Shown: one piece after another, positions 42,485-52,068 of the stretch
How the letters are laid out: every line of letters begins with the position of its first letter
Position numbering within the stretch: the first letter of the stretch is position 1
Assembly (NCBI GenBank): GCA_014983025.1
Contig: JADCLP010000001.1
Coordinates: 682,001-746,000, forward strand
DNA: 64,000 nucleotides
DNA from: Erythrobacteraceae bacterium E2-1 Yellow Sea
GTDB taxonomy: Bacteria > Pseudomonadota > Alphaproteobacteria > Sphingomonadales > Sphingomonadaceae
Reading direction: 5' to 3'
The notes under the pieces: generated by a model
Told to the model about the DNA's origin: nothing
What the model saw: only the letters and a program-made list of their open reading frames with translations
Database searches by the model: none
Position numbers and translations under genes: made by a program

Positions 42485-42728
42485 CGCCACGCTTGCGCGC
42501 CTTGCTCTGAAAGAAGGCCGCGCCACGCTTGCGCCAAACCTCCTTCTTTTGGGCTTCGCTGGTTTCTGCAATGACGAGGAGCGCACCGGCCAGCGTTTCC
42601 GCATCGGTCGCATCGGCCCCGGTGGCAATCACCAGTTCGCCGAGTTGCTGCACGCGGCGTTCCTTCAGTTGCTTCGCCTTGTCGGCGAGCGCCTTCAATT
42701 CCGAATCAAAGTCACGGGGTTTGCGCAT
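42423..42728 (-). CDS. traC: TraC-like small conjugal transfer protein
   Basis: A 101-residue protein (MRKPRDFDSELKALADKAKQLKERRVQQLGELVIATGADATDAETLAGALL) matching the TraC/mobilisation accessory proteins divergent from Ti-type traA. These bind near oriT and help the relaxase. GGAGA lies 6 nt upstream. The spacer between it and traA (42729-42900) is the usual oriT location in this module. Confidence 0.75.
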   Translation of the reverse strand: MRKPRDFDSELKALADKAKQLKERRVQQLGELVIATGADATDAETLAGALLVIAETSEAQKKEVWRKRGAAFFQSKARKRGDGTQGQPDGTLPLDGGAASA

Positions 42729-42900
42729 CGAAGTTCTCCATTGAGAGGTGATGCGCTGATGATAATATCGATGCTCTCCCAATGCTGTAGAGTCGTCGAG
42801 ACGGCCTGATACTGAATAGTCCCGAGCAGGATTTTATCATGGGAGGGCGCGCTTATACGTCGTGCCGACGTGGCGCTCATGGCGTAGATGGATTGCCGTC

Positions 42901-45786
42901 ATGGCGATCTTCCATCTCTCCGTCAAAGTCATCAGCCGGTCGAGCGGGCGCAGCGCCGTGGCCGCCGCAGCCTATCGCGGGGCTGAGCGGCTGCATGACG
43001 AACGGCTCGACCGTGACCATGATTTCACCCACAAGGACGGAGTAGTCCATTCCGAAGTGATGCTGCCGGAAGGCGCGCCGGAGGAATTTGCCGACCGCGA
43101 GAAACTGTGGAATTCCGTCGAGGCCGCAGAAAAGCGCAAAGACGCGCAGCTTGCCCGCGAGGTCGAATTCGCCATTCCGCGCGAGCTGACCCAGGAACAG
43201 GGCATCGAGCTGGCGCGGGAGTTTGCCGAAGCCGAGTTCGTCGAAAAGGGCATGATCGCCGACCTCAATGTCCATTGGGATATTGGCGCAGACGGCCAGC
43301 CCAGGCCCCACGCACATGTCATGCTCACAATGCGCGAAGTCGGCAAAGATGGCTTCGGCGCGAAGGTGCGCGAGTGGAACAAGGCCGAACTGGTCGAGCA
43401 ATGGCGCGAGCGCTGGGCCGACCATGTCAATCAGCGCCTGGCTGAACTCGACATCGACGCGCGCGTCGATCACCGCAGCCTTGAGGCGCAGGGCATTGCG
43501 CTGGAGCCGCAGGACAAGATTGGCCCTGCCGCGTCGCGTATGGGCGTGCGCGGGCTTGAAGCCGAACGGATCGAAGAACACCGTGCCGTCGCGCAACGCA
43601 ACGGCGAGCGGATCATTGCCAATCCCGCTGTCGCCCTCGACGCGATCACGCACAGCCAGGCCACCTTCACGAACCGCGATCTGGCGATGTTCGTGCATCG
43701 GCACAGCGACGGGAAGGAGCAGTTCGATCAGGCGATAAGCGCGGTGCGCGGATCATCCGACCTGATCGCGCTGGGCAAGGACGGACGCGGCGAAGAGCGG
43801 TTCACATCGCGTCAGATGATCGAAACCGAGCAGCGGCTTGGCCGCGCTTCGGAGTTGCTGGCGGAGCGCGACCGGCATCAGGTCGAAGATCATAGCCGAG
43901 AAGGCGCGCTGGCGCGCGGGGCGCAGCGCGGCCTTGCGCTTTCCGGCGAGCAACGCGCAGCATTCGAGCATGTGACCGATGGGCGCGGCCTGAGCCTCGT
44001 TGTCGGCTATGCCGGGACCGGCAAGAGCGCGATGCTGGGTGTAGCGCGCGAGGCTTGGGAAAGCGCGGGCTATACCGTTCGCGGTGCTGCCCTGTCCGGC
44101 ATTGCCGCCGAGGGATTGGAGCACGGTTCAGGCATTGCCTCGCGCACCATCGCCAGCCTTGAACATCAGTGGGGCCAGGGCCGCGAATTGCTCACGTCGC
44201 GCGATGTGCTGGTGATCGACGAGGCAGGCATGGTCGGCACGCGCCAGATGGAGCGCGTGCTGTCCCATGCCGCCGATGCAGGCGCGAAAGTCGTCCTCGT
44301 CGGCGATCCGCAGCAGCTCCAGGCGGTCGAAGCCGGAGCCGCCTTCCGTGCGATCCACGAACGTCACGGCGGCGTCGAAATCAGCGAGGTCCGCCGTCAG
44401 CATAGCGGCTGGCAACAGGAGGCCACGCGGCACCTTGCTACCGGGCGCACCGGCTCGGCCATTCACGCCTATGACGAACGCGGCATGGTGCATGTTGTCG
44501 AGACGCGGGAGGCCGCACGCGGCGAACTGATCGAGCGCTGGGATCGCGACCGGCAGGCCAACCCCGGCGATACGCGGATCATCCTCACCCACACCAATGA
44601 CGAGGTGCGCGAACTCAATGAAGCGGCGCGTGGACGGCTGCGCGACGCGGGCGAACTGGGCAACGACGTGTCGATCAAAGCTGATCGCGGGGAACGCGCA
44701 TTCGCATCCGGCGACCGCATCATGTTCCTGCGAAATGAGCGCGGGCTGGGCGTCAAGAACGGCACCCTTGGCACCATCGAACAGGTGACGCCGCAGCGCA
44801 TGGCGGTGCGCACCGACGATGGCCGCAACGTGGCTTTCGACACCAAAGACTACGCCCATATCGATCATGGCTATGCCGCGACGATCCACAAGGCGCAGGG
44901 CATGACTGTGAACCGAGCGCATGTGCTGGCGACGCCGGGCATGGACAGCCACAGCGCCTATGTCTCGATGTCCCGCCACCGCGATGGCCTTGCCCTGCTT
45001 TATGGCCGCGATGACTTCGCCGATCAGTCGAAACTTGTCCGCACGTTGAGCCGTGAGCGCGGTAAGGACATGGCCAGCGACTACAAGCCCGAGCAGCAGT
45101 TTGCCGAACGGCGCGGCATCACTTTCCGCGAGCGGATCGAGGAGCTCGCCCGGCAATTGCCGGAACGGGCGAAGTCGATCTTCGCTGGCTTCCGTCCGCA
45201 GGCCAACCGGCTCGTACGCCTGCCGACCGATCAGGCTGGCCTTTCCGACCAGCGCCGGGCGGTCGAGCGCTATGTACGTGCTACCAACGACATCGGGCAG
45301 ATGCGTGAACAGGGATTGCCGGTCCTGCCACACCAGCACGACGCGCTGGAGAAGGCCGGGAAGGCACTCGATGCGATCCGGCCCCATGGCAGCGCCGACC
45401 TCACCAGCGCTTTGCAGCGCCAACCCTCGCTCGTCCGTGAGGCCGCCGATGGTCGCAGCCAGGGCGCAATGCGCGCCATGCAGCTCGAAGCGGAAATCCG
45501 CGTCGATCCCGCGCAGCGCGCCGACCGCTTTGTCAGCGACTGGCAGCGGCTCGGGCAGGCGCGGCAAGCCATGCAGCGCGATGGCGACACTAAGGGCGCG
45601 CAGAGCCTTACCAACCGCATGACGGACATGGCGAAAGGGCTGGAGCGCGATGCGCAGGTCGAATCCCTGCTGCGCAGTCGCACCCGCGAGCTTGGCATCA
45701 AGACAGAACTCGGTCGCGATCTGGCCCGCGACCTTGCCGCTTCCATCTCGATGGAGCGGAGCCGGTCAATCGGCATGGGCCTGTAG
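42901..45786 (+). CDS. traA: Ti-type relaxase/helicase TraA (MobQ)
   Basis: A 961-residue protein. The N-terminal MobA/MobL relaxase includes Tyr25 in AAAAYRGAERL, His125 and the HAH pair at 137-139. The RecD-like helicase has Walker A GYAGTGKSA at 367-375 and Walker B VIDEAGMVG near 438-446, and DHGYAATIHKAQGMT as a late helicase motif. The start at ATG 42901 fits the family N-terminus. With TraC/TraD on the other side it forms a complete mobilisation module, but no coupling protein or secretion genes follow, so element B should depend on a helper, perhaps element A. Confidence 0.94.
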   Translation: MAIFHLSVKVISRSSGRSAVAAAAYRGAERLHDERLDRDHDFTHKDGVVHSEVMLPEGAPEEFADREKLWNSVEAAEKRKDAQLAREVEFAIPRELTQEQGIELAREFAEAEFVEKGMIADLNVHWDIGADGQPRPHAHVMLTMREVGKDGFGAKVREWNKAELVEQWRERWADHVNQRLAELDIDARVDHRSLEAQGIALEPQDKIGPAASRMGVRGLEAERIEEHRAVAQRNGERIIANPAVALDAITHSQATFTNRDLAMFVHRHSDGKEQFDQAISAVRGSSDLIALGKDGRGEERFTSRQMIETEQRLGRASELLAERDRHQVEDHSREGALARGAQRGLALSGEQRAAFEHVTDGRGLSLVVGYAGTGKSAMLGVAREAWESAGYTVRGAALSGIAAEGLEHGSGIASRTIASLEHQWGQGRELLTSRDVLVIDEAGMVGTRQMERVLSHAADAGAKVVLVGDPQQLQAVEAGAAFRAIHERHGGVEISEVRRQHSGWQQEATRHLATGRTGSAIHAYDERGMVHVVETREAARGELIERWDRDRQANPGDTRIILTHTNDEVRELNEAARGRLRDAGELGNDVSIKADRGERAFASGDRIMFLRNERGLGVKNGTLGTIEQVTPQRMAVRTDDGRNVAFDTKDYAHIDHGYAATIHKAQGMTVNRAHVLATPGMDSHSAYVSMSRHRDGLALLYGRDDFADQSKLVRTLSRERGKDMASDYKPEQQFAERRGITFRERIEELARQLPERAKSIFAGFRPQANRLVRLPTDQAGLSDQRRAVERYVRATNDIGQMREQGLPVLPHQHDALEKAGKALDAIRPHGSADLTSALQRQPSLVREAADGRSQGAMRAMQLEAEIRVDPAQRADRFVSDWQRLGQARQAMQRDGDTKGAQSLTNRMTDMAKGLERDAQVESLLRSRTRELGIKTELGRDLARDLAASISMERSRSIGMGL

Positions 45787-45796
45787 GAGAAGTGAA

Positions 45797-46609
45797 ATGG
45801 ATACCGATGACGTAGAAATGATCTTGGACTTTGAGCCGGAACCGGATCCCGACCCGCCCGTCCCGGAGGCCGAGGGCGATCTCGCCGCCGAGGCGTTCGC
45901 CCGCCTTGAAGGGGAACTGGCTCTCATGCGCCGGGCGGTCCAGCATCTTGCCGCCGAGCGCGCGGACATTGTCATTCCCGACTATGGCCCGACCCTGACC
46001 GACATGGCCAAGCGGATGGGCGCGATTGACGGGAGCCTGAAGAGCATGGCTGGTCATCCAGCGATGCAGATGACCCCTGACAGCATCGGCAATCGGATTG
46101 CCGCCGCAGCAGAAGCTGCCCGGCGCAACGATCAGGACAGGATCAGCCAGGCGCGGGACGATTTGCACCATGCAGCCCAGACGATGCGTAGCGTCACGGC
46201 CCATGCACGCACCGCTGCCGAGCAGCGGCAGCAGGTCTACCAGGTGGCAGGCGGAGCATTGCTCGCCGGAATACTCTTATGGTCTTTCCTTCCCGGCACC
46301 ATTGCTCGCGCGATGCCGGATAACTGGCACTGGCCAGAGCGCATGGCGGCGCGGGTCGTGGGCGCGCCCTCACGCTGGGATGCAGGCGCGCGGCTGATGC
46401 AGAGCGACAGCCCTGAGGCATGGAATGCACTGGTGCAGGCCTCTGACATCCAGCGCGACAACCGAGATACCATTGACGCTTGCCGGAAGACCGCTGCAAC
46501 ATCGCAGCAGCCAGTGCGATGCACCCTCAAGATTCGTCCGGACAGCTCAGAGAGGAAGACAGCAACAACGCGAGAGGGGGCCGCGCAACGATCCCACAGA
46601 GGAGCATAA
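45797..46609 (+). CDS. DUF6118-like membrane protein downstream of TraA
   Basis: A 270-residue protein with an acidic N-terminus, a helical region (LAAERADIVIPDYGPTLTDMAKRM), one membrane segment (about 153-171, AGGALLAGILLWSFLPGTI) and a periplasmic-like tail with two Cys. This matches DUF6118 proteins that often follow traA. AGGAGA is 6 nt upstream and the gap to traA is 10 bp. Function unknown; a link between relaxase and membrane is possible. Confidence 0.75.
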   Translation: MDTDDVEMILDFEPEPDPDPPVPEAEGDLAAEAFARLEGELALMRRAVQHLAAERADIVIPDYGPTLTDMAKRMGAIDGSLKSMAGHPAMQMTPDSIGNRIAAAAEAARRNDQDRISQARDDLHHAAQTMRSVTAHARTAAEQRQQVYQVAGGALLAGILLWSFLPGTIARAMPDNWHWPERMAARVVGAPSRWDAGARLMQSDSPEAWNALVQASDIQRDNRDTIDACRKTAATSQQPVRCTLKIRPDSSERKTATTREGAAQRSHRGA

Positions 46610-46630
46610 CAGCCCATTCCGACCCGCACA

Positions 46631-46650
46631 AAATGTGGGAACAAATGTGG
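46631..46650 (+). repeat. Arm-like repeat at right end of element B
   Basis: AAATGTGGGAACAAATGTGG matches 18 of 20 positions to 37054-37073 in the same orientation. It lies 60 bp inside the tRNA-Met attachment site and probably binds the integrase. Confidence 0.45.
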
Positions 46651-46709
46651 TTTCGATTTTCCGGAAAAGTCATTTTGTCTTTTGAAAACAAAGCGATAAA
46701 TGACTTGAA

Positions 46710-46786
46710 TGGTAGCGGAGGAGGGACTCGAACCCCCGACACGCGGATTATGATTCCGCTGCTCTAACCACCTGAGCTACTCCGCC
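46710..46786 (-). tRNA. tRNA-Met (CAT), attachment target of the elements
   Basis: A complete cloverleaf of 77 nt with encoded CCA: acceptor GGCGGAG/CTCCGCT, D arm GCTC...GAGC, anticodon stem GCGGA/TCCGC with loop ATCATAA (anticodon CAT), and T arm GGGGG-TTCGAGT-CCCTC. An elongator tRNA-Met is most likely; a lysidine-modified tRNA-Ile2 has the same anticodon, but the stems look Met-like. The 3' end faces the mobile elements and its last 15 nt recur at 36923. Confidence 0.92.
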
Positions 46787-46883
46787 CCAAAGGGGATTGC
46801 CGGGGAATAAGCCGCACGGCAGGCGGGCCATTTAGGGTGCAGTTTGCCCCCGGTCAACTGCGAAGATGGACATTTCAGCCTGC

Positions 46884-47396
46884 TTACCTGCGAAAGGGCC
46901 AGCTCCGTTCAAATTGCCACAAGTCGCCATCCCAGCGATGGGTGGAAAGCCCAGTGAAACGAAAGCTGCGATCAATCCCCTGCCCCGCCAACTGGGCCTG
47001 CAATTTGCGCGCTTCCCGCTCAGGCACCTTGTTCTGCAATGTTATGTGGAGTTGCAATGGCCGCAAATCCTGTTGCTGCACAATGCCATGCAATTGCTCT
47101 GCCAATTCGGCATGAATGGCCACCATACCGATGCTTTCAACCTTCAGCGCCGTTCCCCCACCCAAATCCATCACACCAGCAATCTTCGCCTCAACAGGCG
47201 GTGTAGTGGCAGCGATGGATTTAAGGCGTGCGTGAACTTCCCCTTCTGCAGAGGGCGGCAGTCCGTGAAATAGCGTCACATGAGCGGGCAGTCGATTGCG
47301 TTCAGGTGTATAATGCGCGCGGCGCAAGGCATCTGCCCAGGTCAATATATCCGGCGGCAGCGCAGCAAGGATCAAGATCGCACCACCGCTGGGCAT
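46884..47396 (-). CDS. thpR: 2'-5' RNA ligase/RNA 2',3'-cyclic phosphodiesterase family protein
   Basis: A 170-residue 2H phosphoesterase. The two HxTx motifs, HVTLFH near residue 39 and LHITLQ near 115, are intact. The family opens 2',3'-cyclic phosphates on RNA ends. The start at 47396 is 2 bp after the mltG stop, so it is in the mltG transcript. It is the first chromosomal gene beyond the tRNA. Confidence 0.85.
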   Translation of the reverse strand: MPSGGAILILAALPPDILTWADALRRAHYTPERNRLPAHVTLFHGLPPSAEGEVHARLKSIAATTPPVEAKIAGVMDLGGGTALKVESIGMVAIHAELAEQLHGIVQQQDLRPLQLHITLQNKVPEREARKLQAQLAGQGIDRSFRFTGLSTHRWDGDLWQFERSWPFRR

Positions 47397-47398
47397 TG

Positions 47399-48367
47399 TT
47401 ACATTTCGCCGCGATTGCGCCGGATCGTTCGCCACTTTCCGACATTGGCATTGTGTTCCGCCAGCGTGTCAGCAAAGGCATGCCCGCCGCTGCCATCGGC
47501 CACCATGAACAGCGCACTGGTTTTGGCCGGGTTCAGCACAGCCGCAATGCTCTCACGCCCTGGATTGGTGATCGGCCCTTTGGGCAGCCCCGCCATGGAG
47601 TAGGTATTGTAGCCATTGACCGCCGTGATTTCAGATTGGCGGATACGGCGTCCCAGCGGCTTGCCCTGGGTAATGGGGTAGATAATCGTTGGGTCAGCCT
47701 GCAGCTTCATCCCAATTTTCAGCCGGTTGGAATAAAGCCCCGCAACCATGCGCCGTTCGCTGGGAACGCCGGTTTCCTTCTCTACGACAGACGCCAATAT
47801 CACCGCCTCTTGAGGGGTATCGACTGCAATATCAGGCGCGCGATCTTTCCAAGCTTCTGCCAGATATGTCGTCATCGCGGCTTGCATCCGATCCAACACC
47901 GCCTGGCGGCTTTCACCCCGTTCAAAATCATAACTGTCGGGAAGCACTGACCCTTCTGCCGGCACCGCGACTTCGCCTGTCAGCAGGGGTTCTGCCATCA
48001 ACCTTTCACGCACCATCACTGAAGGCAGCCCTTCGGGTATGGTGACGAAACGCATCATCACATCGCCCGCCTGCAAGGTCGAGAGGATGGCATTGCCGCT
48101 GGAGGATATGGGCAAGAGGAACTCACCCGCCTTGATCGGCGCGGACCCGCCAAAAACCTTCGCCCCCAGCAGGAATCTGTCAGCAGAGCTGATGAAGCCT
48201 TCTTCTTCCAGTCTATGCGCAATCGCCGTCAGGCTGGCGCCCTGCGGCACGATAAAGGGCCGCTCCTCCTCCATGACAGAGGGCATATACCAGTTCGCCG
48301 CAAAGCCCAGAAAGGCAAGCACCGGCAGCGCCGCCAGCAACAGGGCGACGAGACGAACACGCTTCAT
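47399..48367 (-). CDS. mltG: Endolytic murein transglycosylase MltG
   Basis: A 322-residue YceG-family protein. An N-terminal membrane anchor (about 7-27) precedes a LysM-like segment (IVPQGASLTAIAHRLEEEGFIS) and the catalytic ASVVEKETGVPSERRMVAGLYSNRLKIGMKLQADPTIIYP, where the Glu of EKETG cleaves nascent glycan strands. It lies 6 bp from fabF in one operon. Confidence 0.95.
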   Translation of the reverse strand: MKRVRLVALLLAALPVLAFLGFAANWYMPSVMEEERPFIVPQGASLTAIAHRLEEEGFISSADRFLLGAKVFGGSAPIKAGEFLLPISSSGNAILSTLQAGDVMMRFVTIPEGLPSVMVRERLMAEPLLTGEVAVPAEGSVLPDSYDFERGESRQAVLDRMQAAMTTYLAEAWKDRAPDIAVDTPQEAVILASVVEKETGVPSERRMVAGLYSNRLKIGMKLQADPTIIYPITQGKPLGRRIRQSEITAVNGYNTYSMAGLPKGPITNPGRESIAAVLNPAKTSALFMVADGSGGHAFADTLAEHNANVGKWRTIRRNRGEM

Positions 48368-48373
48368 GTCAGA

Positions 48374-49633
48374 TCAGTCGATCTTTTTGATGATCAGTGA
48401 AGCGTTGGTGCCGCCAAAGCCGAAGCTGTTGTTCAGCGCAGCACGCACTTCGCGCTTCTTGGCCACCTTGGGCACCAGATCGACGCCTTCGGTGCCTTCA
48501 TCCGGATCGTCCAGATTCAGCGTCGGCGGGACAATCTGATCACGGATGGCCAGAATACAGAAAATCGCTTCAACCGCGCCAGCTCCGCCCAGAAGGTGGC
48601 CGATGGCCGATTTGGTGCTGCTCATCGATGCACCGCTCAGATCGTCACCCAGCACGCGCTTGACCGAAGCCAGCTCAATCGTGTCCGCCATGGTCGATGT
48701 GCCATGGGCATTGACGTAATCGATATCCCCCGGTTCCATCCCCGCCTTGCGCATCGCCATACGCATGGCGAGTTCCGCGCCCTTGCCTTCAGGATGCGGG
48801 GCAGTGACGTGATAGGCATCACCCGACAGGCCGTAACCGACCACTTCGGCATAGATCTTCGCACCGCGCGCCTTGGCATGCTCATATTCTTCAAGCACGA
48901 CCACGCCAGCACCTTCACCCATCACAAAACCATCACGGCCCTTGTCATAGGGGCGGCTGGCTTCCGTCGGGCGGTCATTCATGCTCATGTTCAGCGCCTT
49001 GGCCTGCGCAAAACCGGCAATACCAATCGGGCAAATGGTCGATTCCGCACCGCCTGCCAGCATCACATCCGCATCGCCATCCTTGATCATCCGCGCAGCA
49101 TCACCGATCGAATGCGCGCCGGTTGAACAGGCGGTGACAACCGCGTGGTTCGGCCCCATCAGGCCATATTTGATCGAAACCTGGCCGCTGATGAGGTTGA
49201 TCAGGCGACCATGGACGAAGTGCGGAGAGACGCGGCCAGGGCCACGATTGGCCAGCACCAACGATTCGCTTTCGATACCCGGCAAGCCACCAATGCCCGA
49301 ACCGATCGAGCAGCCTGTGCGCATCTTCAGATCATCATCCATGTCGGTAAGGCCGGCATCTTCCATTGCCTGGCCTGCGGCATCAATGCCGAACACGATG
49401 AACGGGTCGACCTGGCGCTGAATCTTGAAATCAACGCGTTTTTCAGGGTCGAAGCCCCATTCGTGATCCTTGGGCTTCACCTCGCAGGCGATGGTGCATT
49501 TCTGGTCCGACGTGTCGAACTTGGTGATCTGGCCAGCACCGCTCTTACCCGCGATCAGATTGGCCCATGACGTCTCAACATCCGCACCCAGCGGGGTGAC
49601 AAGGCCCAATCCGGTTACAACCACACGACGCAT
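48374..49633 (-). CDS. fabF: Beta-ketoacyl-ACP synthase II
   Basis: A 419-residue condensing enzyme of fatty acid elongation. The active-site Cys169 lies in VVTACSTGAHSIG, with His near 310 (NAHGTST) and near 347 (SAIGHLLGGAGAVE). Length and motifs are typical of FabF. It sits between acpP upstream and mltG downstream, the common alphaproteobacterial order acpP-fabF-mltG. Confidence 0.97.
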   Translation of the reverse strand: MRRVVVTGLGLVTPLGADVETSWANLIAGKSGAGQITKFDTSDQKCTIACEVKPKDHEWGFDPEKRVDFKIQRQVDPFIVFGIDAAGQAMEDAGLTDMDDDLKMRTGCSIGSGIGGLPGIESESLVLANRGPGRVSPHFVHGRLINLISGQVSIKYGLMGPNHAVVTACSTGAHSIGDAARMIKDGDADVMLAGGAESTICPIGIAGFAQAKALNMSMNDRPTEASRPYDKGRDGFVMGEGAGVVVLEEYEHAKARGAKIYAEVVGYGLSGDAYHVTAPHPEGKGAELAMRMAMRKAGMEPGDIDYVNAHGTSTMADTIELASVKRVLGDDLSGASMSSTKSAIGHLLGGAGAVEAIFCILAIRDQIVPPTLNLDDPDEGTEGVDLVPKVAKKREVRAALNNSFGFGGTNASLIIKKID

Positions 49634-49656
49634 CAGAAACTCTCCGCAAATATGCC

Positions 49657-49688
49657 ACAGGCCCGGCCCGCTAGGGGGTCGGGCCTGT
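49657..49688 (-). other. Inverted repeat between acpP and fabF
   Basis: ACAGGCCCG and CGGGCCTGT form a 9-bp perfect stem with a 14-nt loop that can pair further. There is no T-tract, so it is more likely an mRNA processing or attenuation hairpin than a full terminator; excess acpP message over fabF would make sense. Confidence 0.4.
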
Positions 49689-49730
49689 CAATGCGCTGCC
49701 ACAGATGCGACAGCAAGGCAAAGGGGCCGA

Positions 49731-49967
49731 TCAGCCCTTGTTTTCTTCGATATACTTCGTGGCATCGCCCACGGTGGTGATCTTTTCAGCGGCATCATCA
49801 GGAATTTCGACACCGAATTCCTCTTCAAATGCCATCACCAGTTCGACGATGTCGAGGCTGTCTGCACCCAGATCGTCAATAAAGCTGGCTTCCTGGGTCA
49901 CCTTGTCGGCTTCCACACCCAGATGCTCCACAACAATCTTCTGCACGCGGTCGGCAGTATCGCTCAT
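49731..49967 (-). CDS. acpP: Acyl carrier protein
   Basis: A 78-residue acidic protein with the phosphopantetheine Ser in [19 protein letters not shown]. The start at 49967 ([17 protein letters not shown]) has AGAGGGA 5 nt upstream; an earlier in-frame ATG would add 13 atypical residues. Confidence 0.97.
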   Translation of the reverse strand: MSDTADRVQKIVVEHLGVEADKVTQEASFIDDLGADSLDIVELVMAFEEEFGVEIPDDAAEKITTVGDATKYIEENKG

Positions 49968-50077
49968 AATAATCCCTCTGTCTTTGGGGTTTTTGAATTT
50001 CGACAATCGCCCTAATGAGTGGCGCGGGCAAGCGCAAGGGGCATAGGCCCCCTTGTGCGATTTGAACGTTCAGTTTG

Positions 50078-51886
50078 TCAGGCGCCCTCACCATCAAGCT
50101 TTGTTGGCTTTTGGGGCGGCTCCACCACGCGCAGGTGCAATTCACGCAACTGCTTGGGCTCTGCCGGGCTGGGCGCGCCCATCAGCAGATCTTCTGCCTT
50201 CTGGTTCATCGGGAACAGGGTGATTTCACGCAGATTCTGCGCGCCGCACAGCAGCATCACGATGCGGTCCACACCAGCGGCCATCCCGCCATGCGGCGGT
50301 GCGCCATATTGGAATGCGCGGTACATACCGCCAAACTGTTCTTCGACGTCCGCCTTGGACAGGCCGACAATTTCAAACGCCTTCACCATGGTTTCCGGCT
50401 TGTGATTACGGATAGAGCCGGATGCGATTTCATAGCCATTGCAGACCAGATCATATTGAAAGGCGTTGATCGTCAGCGGGTCCTGATTTTCCAGCGCATC
50501 CAGCCCGCCCTGCGGCATGGAGAATGGGTTGTGGCTGAAATCGACCTTCTTTTCATCCTCATCATATTCATAGAAGGGGAAATCGACGATCCAGGCCAGT
50601 TCAAACCGATCCTGATCGATCAGTTCCAGCTGTTCGCCCACACGGATGCGGGCCGCGCCAGCCAGCTTGGCAGCATCGGCTTCCTTGCCCGCGGCAAAAA
50701 ACAATCCGTCATTTTCGCCCAGACCCAGCTCATCATAAATCTTCTGCATGTTTTCGGGCCCGTGATTCTTGGCGATCGGCCCGCCAAATTCACCACCCTT
50801 GCGGGTGACATAGCCAAGCCCTGCAAAGCCTTCTTTCCGGGCCCAGTCATTCATATCGTCAAAGAACTTGCGGCTCTTTTCATGCGTACCGGGGGCTGGA
50901 ATCGCGCGCACCACACCGCCTGTACCCACGATCTTTTCAAACAGGCCAAAACCGGAGTGGGTGAAGTGGTCGGACACGTCCGTAATGATCAGCGGATTGC
51001 GCAGATCCGGCTTGTCACTGCCATATTTCAGCATGGCTTCGGCGTGCGGGATGCGTGGGAAGCTGCCTGCAGGCGTCACATGCTTGCCGTTGGCAAAGGC
51101 TTCAAATGTACCGGCGATCACCGGCTCCATCGTGTCCCAGACCTCTTCCTGCGTGACGAAGCTCATTTCCAGGTCAAGCTGGTAGAATTCGCCCGGCAGG
51201 CGGTCGGCGCGCGGGTCTTCATCGCGGAAACACGGTGCAATCTGGAAATAGCGGTCAAAACCCGCCACCATCAGCAGCTGCTTATATTGCTGCGGGGCCT
51301 GCGGCAGGGCGTAGAATTTGCCCGCATGGATGCGGCTGGGCACCAGAAAGTCACGTGCGCCCTCTGGCGAAGAAGCGGTGAGGATAGGGGTAGAAAATTC
51401 GTTGAACCCTGCCGCTGACATACGTTGGCGCATGTCAGACACCACGGCCACGCGGGTCATGATATTTTTGTGCAGCGTTTCACGGCGCAGATCGAGGAAG
51501 CGATACTTCAGGCGCACATCTTCAGGATATTCCTGTTCACCCGCCACCGGCATGGGCAGCTCTTCGGCAGCACTCTGCACCGTCACCGATCGCGCGAACA
51601 CTTCGATAGCTCCGGTCGGCAGGTCCTTGTTCACGGTCTCAGGCGTGCGCGCCTTCACATCGCCATCAATTGTGATGACCGATTCGAGCCGCAGCTTCTC
51701 CAGCACCGGCAAGGCAGGCGAATCTTCATCCGCAACGATCTGCGTAATGCCGTAATGATCACGCAAATCGATGAACAGGACGCCGCCATGGTCACGTTTG
51801 CGGTGAATCCAGCCCGAAAGGCGGACGGATTCACCGGTATTTGCATCGCTCAGCTGTGCGCAATTGTGGGTACGATAGGCGTGCAT
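50078..51886 (-). CDS. aspS: Aspartyl-tRNA synthetase
   Basis: A 602-residue class II synthetase of the bacterial type. The N-terminal OB-fold ([29 protein letters not shown]), class II motif 2 region ([25 protein letters not shown]), the bacterial insertion domain and motif 3 ([17 protein letters not shown]) are visible. Whether it also charges tRNA-Asn cannot be told here. Confidence 0.97.
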   Translation of the reverse strand: MHAYRTHNCAQLSDANTGESVRLSGWIHRKRDHGGVLFIDLRDHYGITQIVADEDSPALPVLEKLRLESVITIDGDVKARTPETVNKDLPTGAIEVFARSVTVQSAAEELPMPVAGEQEYPEDVRLKYRFLDLRRETLHKNIMTRVAVVSDMRQRMSAAGFNEFSTPILTASSPEGARDFLVPSRIHAGKFYALPQAPQQYKQLLMVAGFDRYFQIAPCFRDEDPRADRLPGEFYQLDLEMSFVTQEEVWDTMEPVIAGTFEAFANGKHVTPAGSFPRIPHAEAMLKYGSDKPDLRNPLIITDVSDHFTHSGFGLFEKIVGTGGVVRAIPAPGTHEKSRKFFDDMNDWARKEGFAGLGYVTRKGGEFGGPIAKNHGPENMQKIYDELGLGENDGLFFAAGKEADAAKLAGAARIRVGEQLELIDQDRFELAWIVDFPFYEYDEDEKKVDFSHNPFSMPQGGLDALENQDPLTINAFQYDLVCNGYEIASGSIRNHKPETMVKAFEIVGLSKADVEEQFGGMYRAFQYGAPPHGGMAAGVDRIVMLLCGAQNLREITLFPMNQKAEDLLMGAPSPAEPKQLRELHLRVVEPPQKPTKLDGEGA

Positions 51887-52068
51887 CTAATATCTTTCCA
51901 ATTTCGGGTGTAAGACGCTAAGAGCGCGCGCACATAAACAGGCGCGCGACACATGCGCAAACAATGCGCGCGCTAACAGGGGAATGGGGTGGTTTTGTCA
52001 AGGCACTCCACCAACCAATGGGCATTTGCCCGGGGGCGGTACTCCGCCCGATAGAGATGAAAAGACGA

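Noticed and set aside
44128-45567. Minus-strand open frame (479 codons) opposite traA of element B
   Set aside because: It is antisense to the helicase part of TraA, with repetitive composition and no motif or ribosome site.
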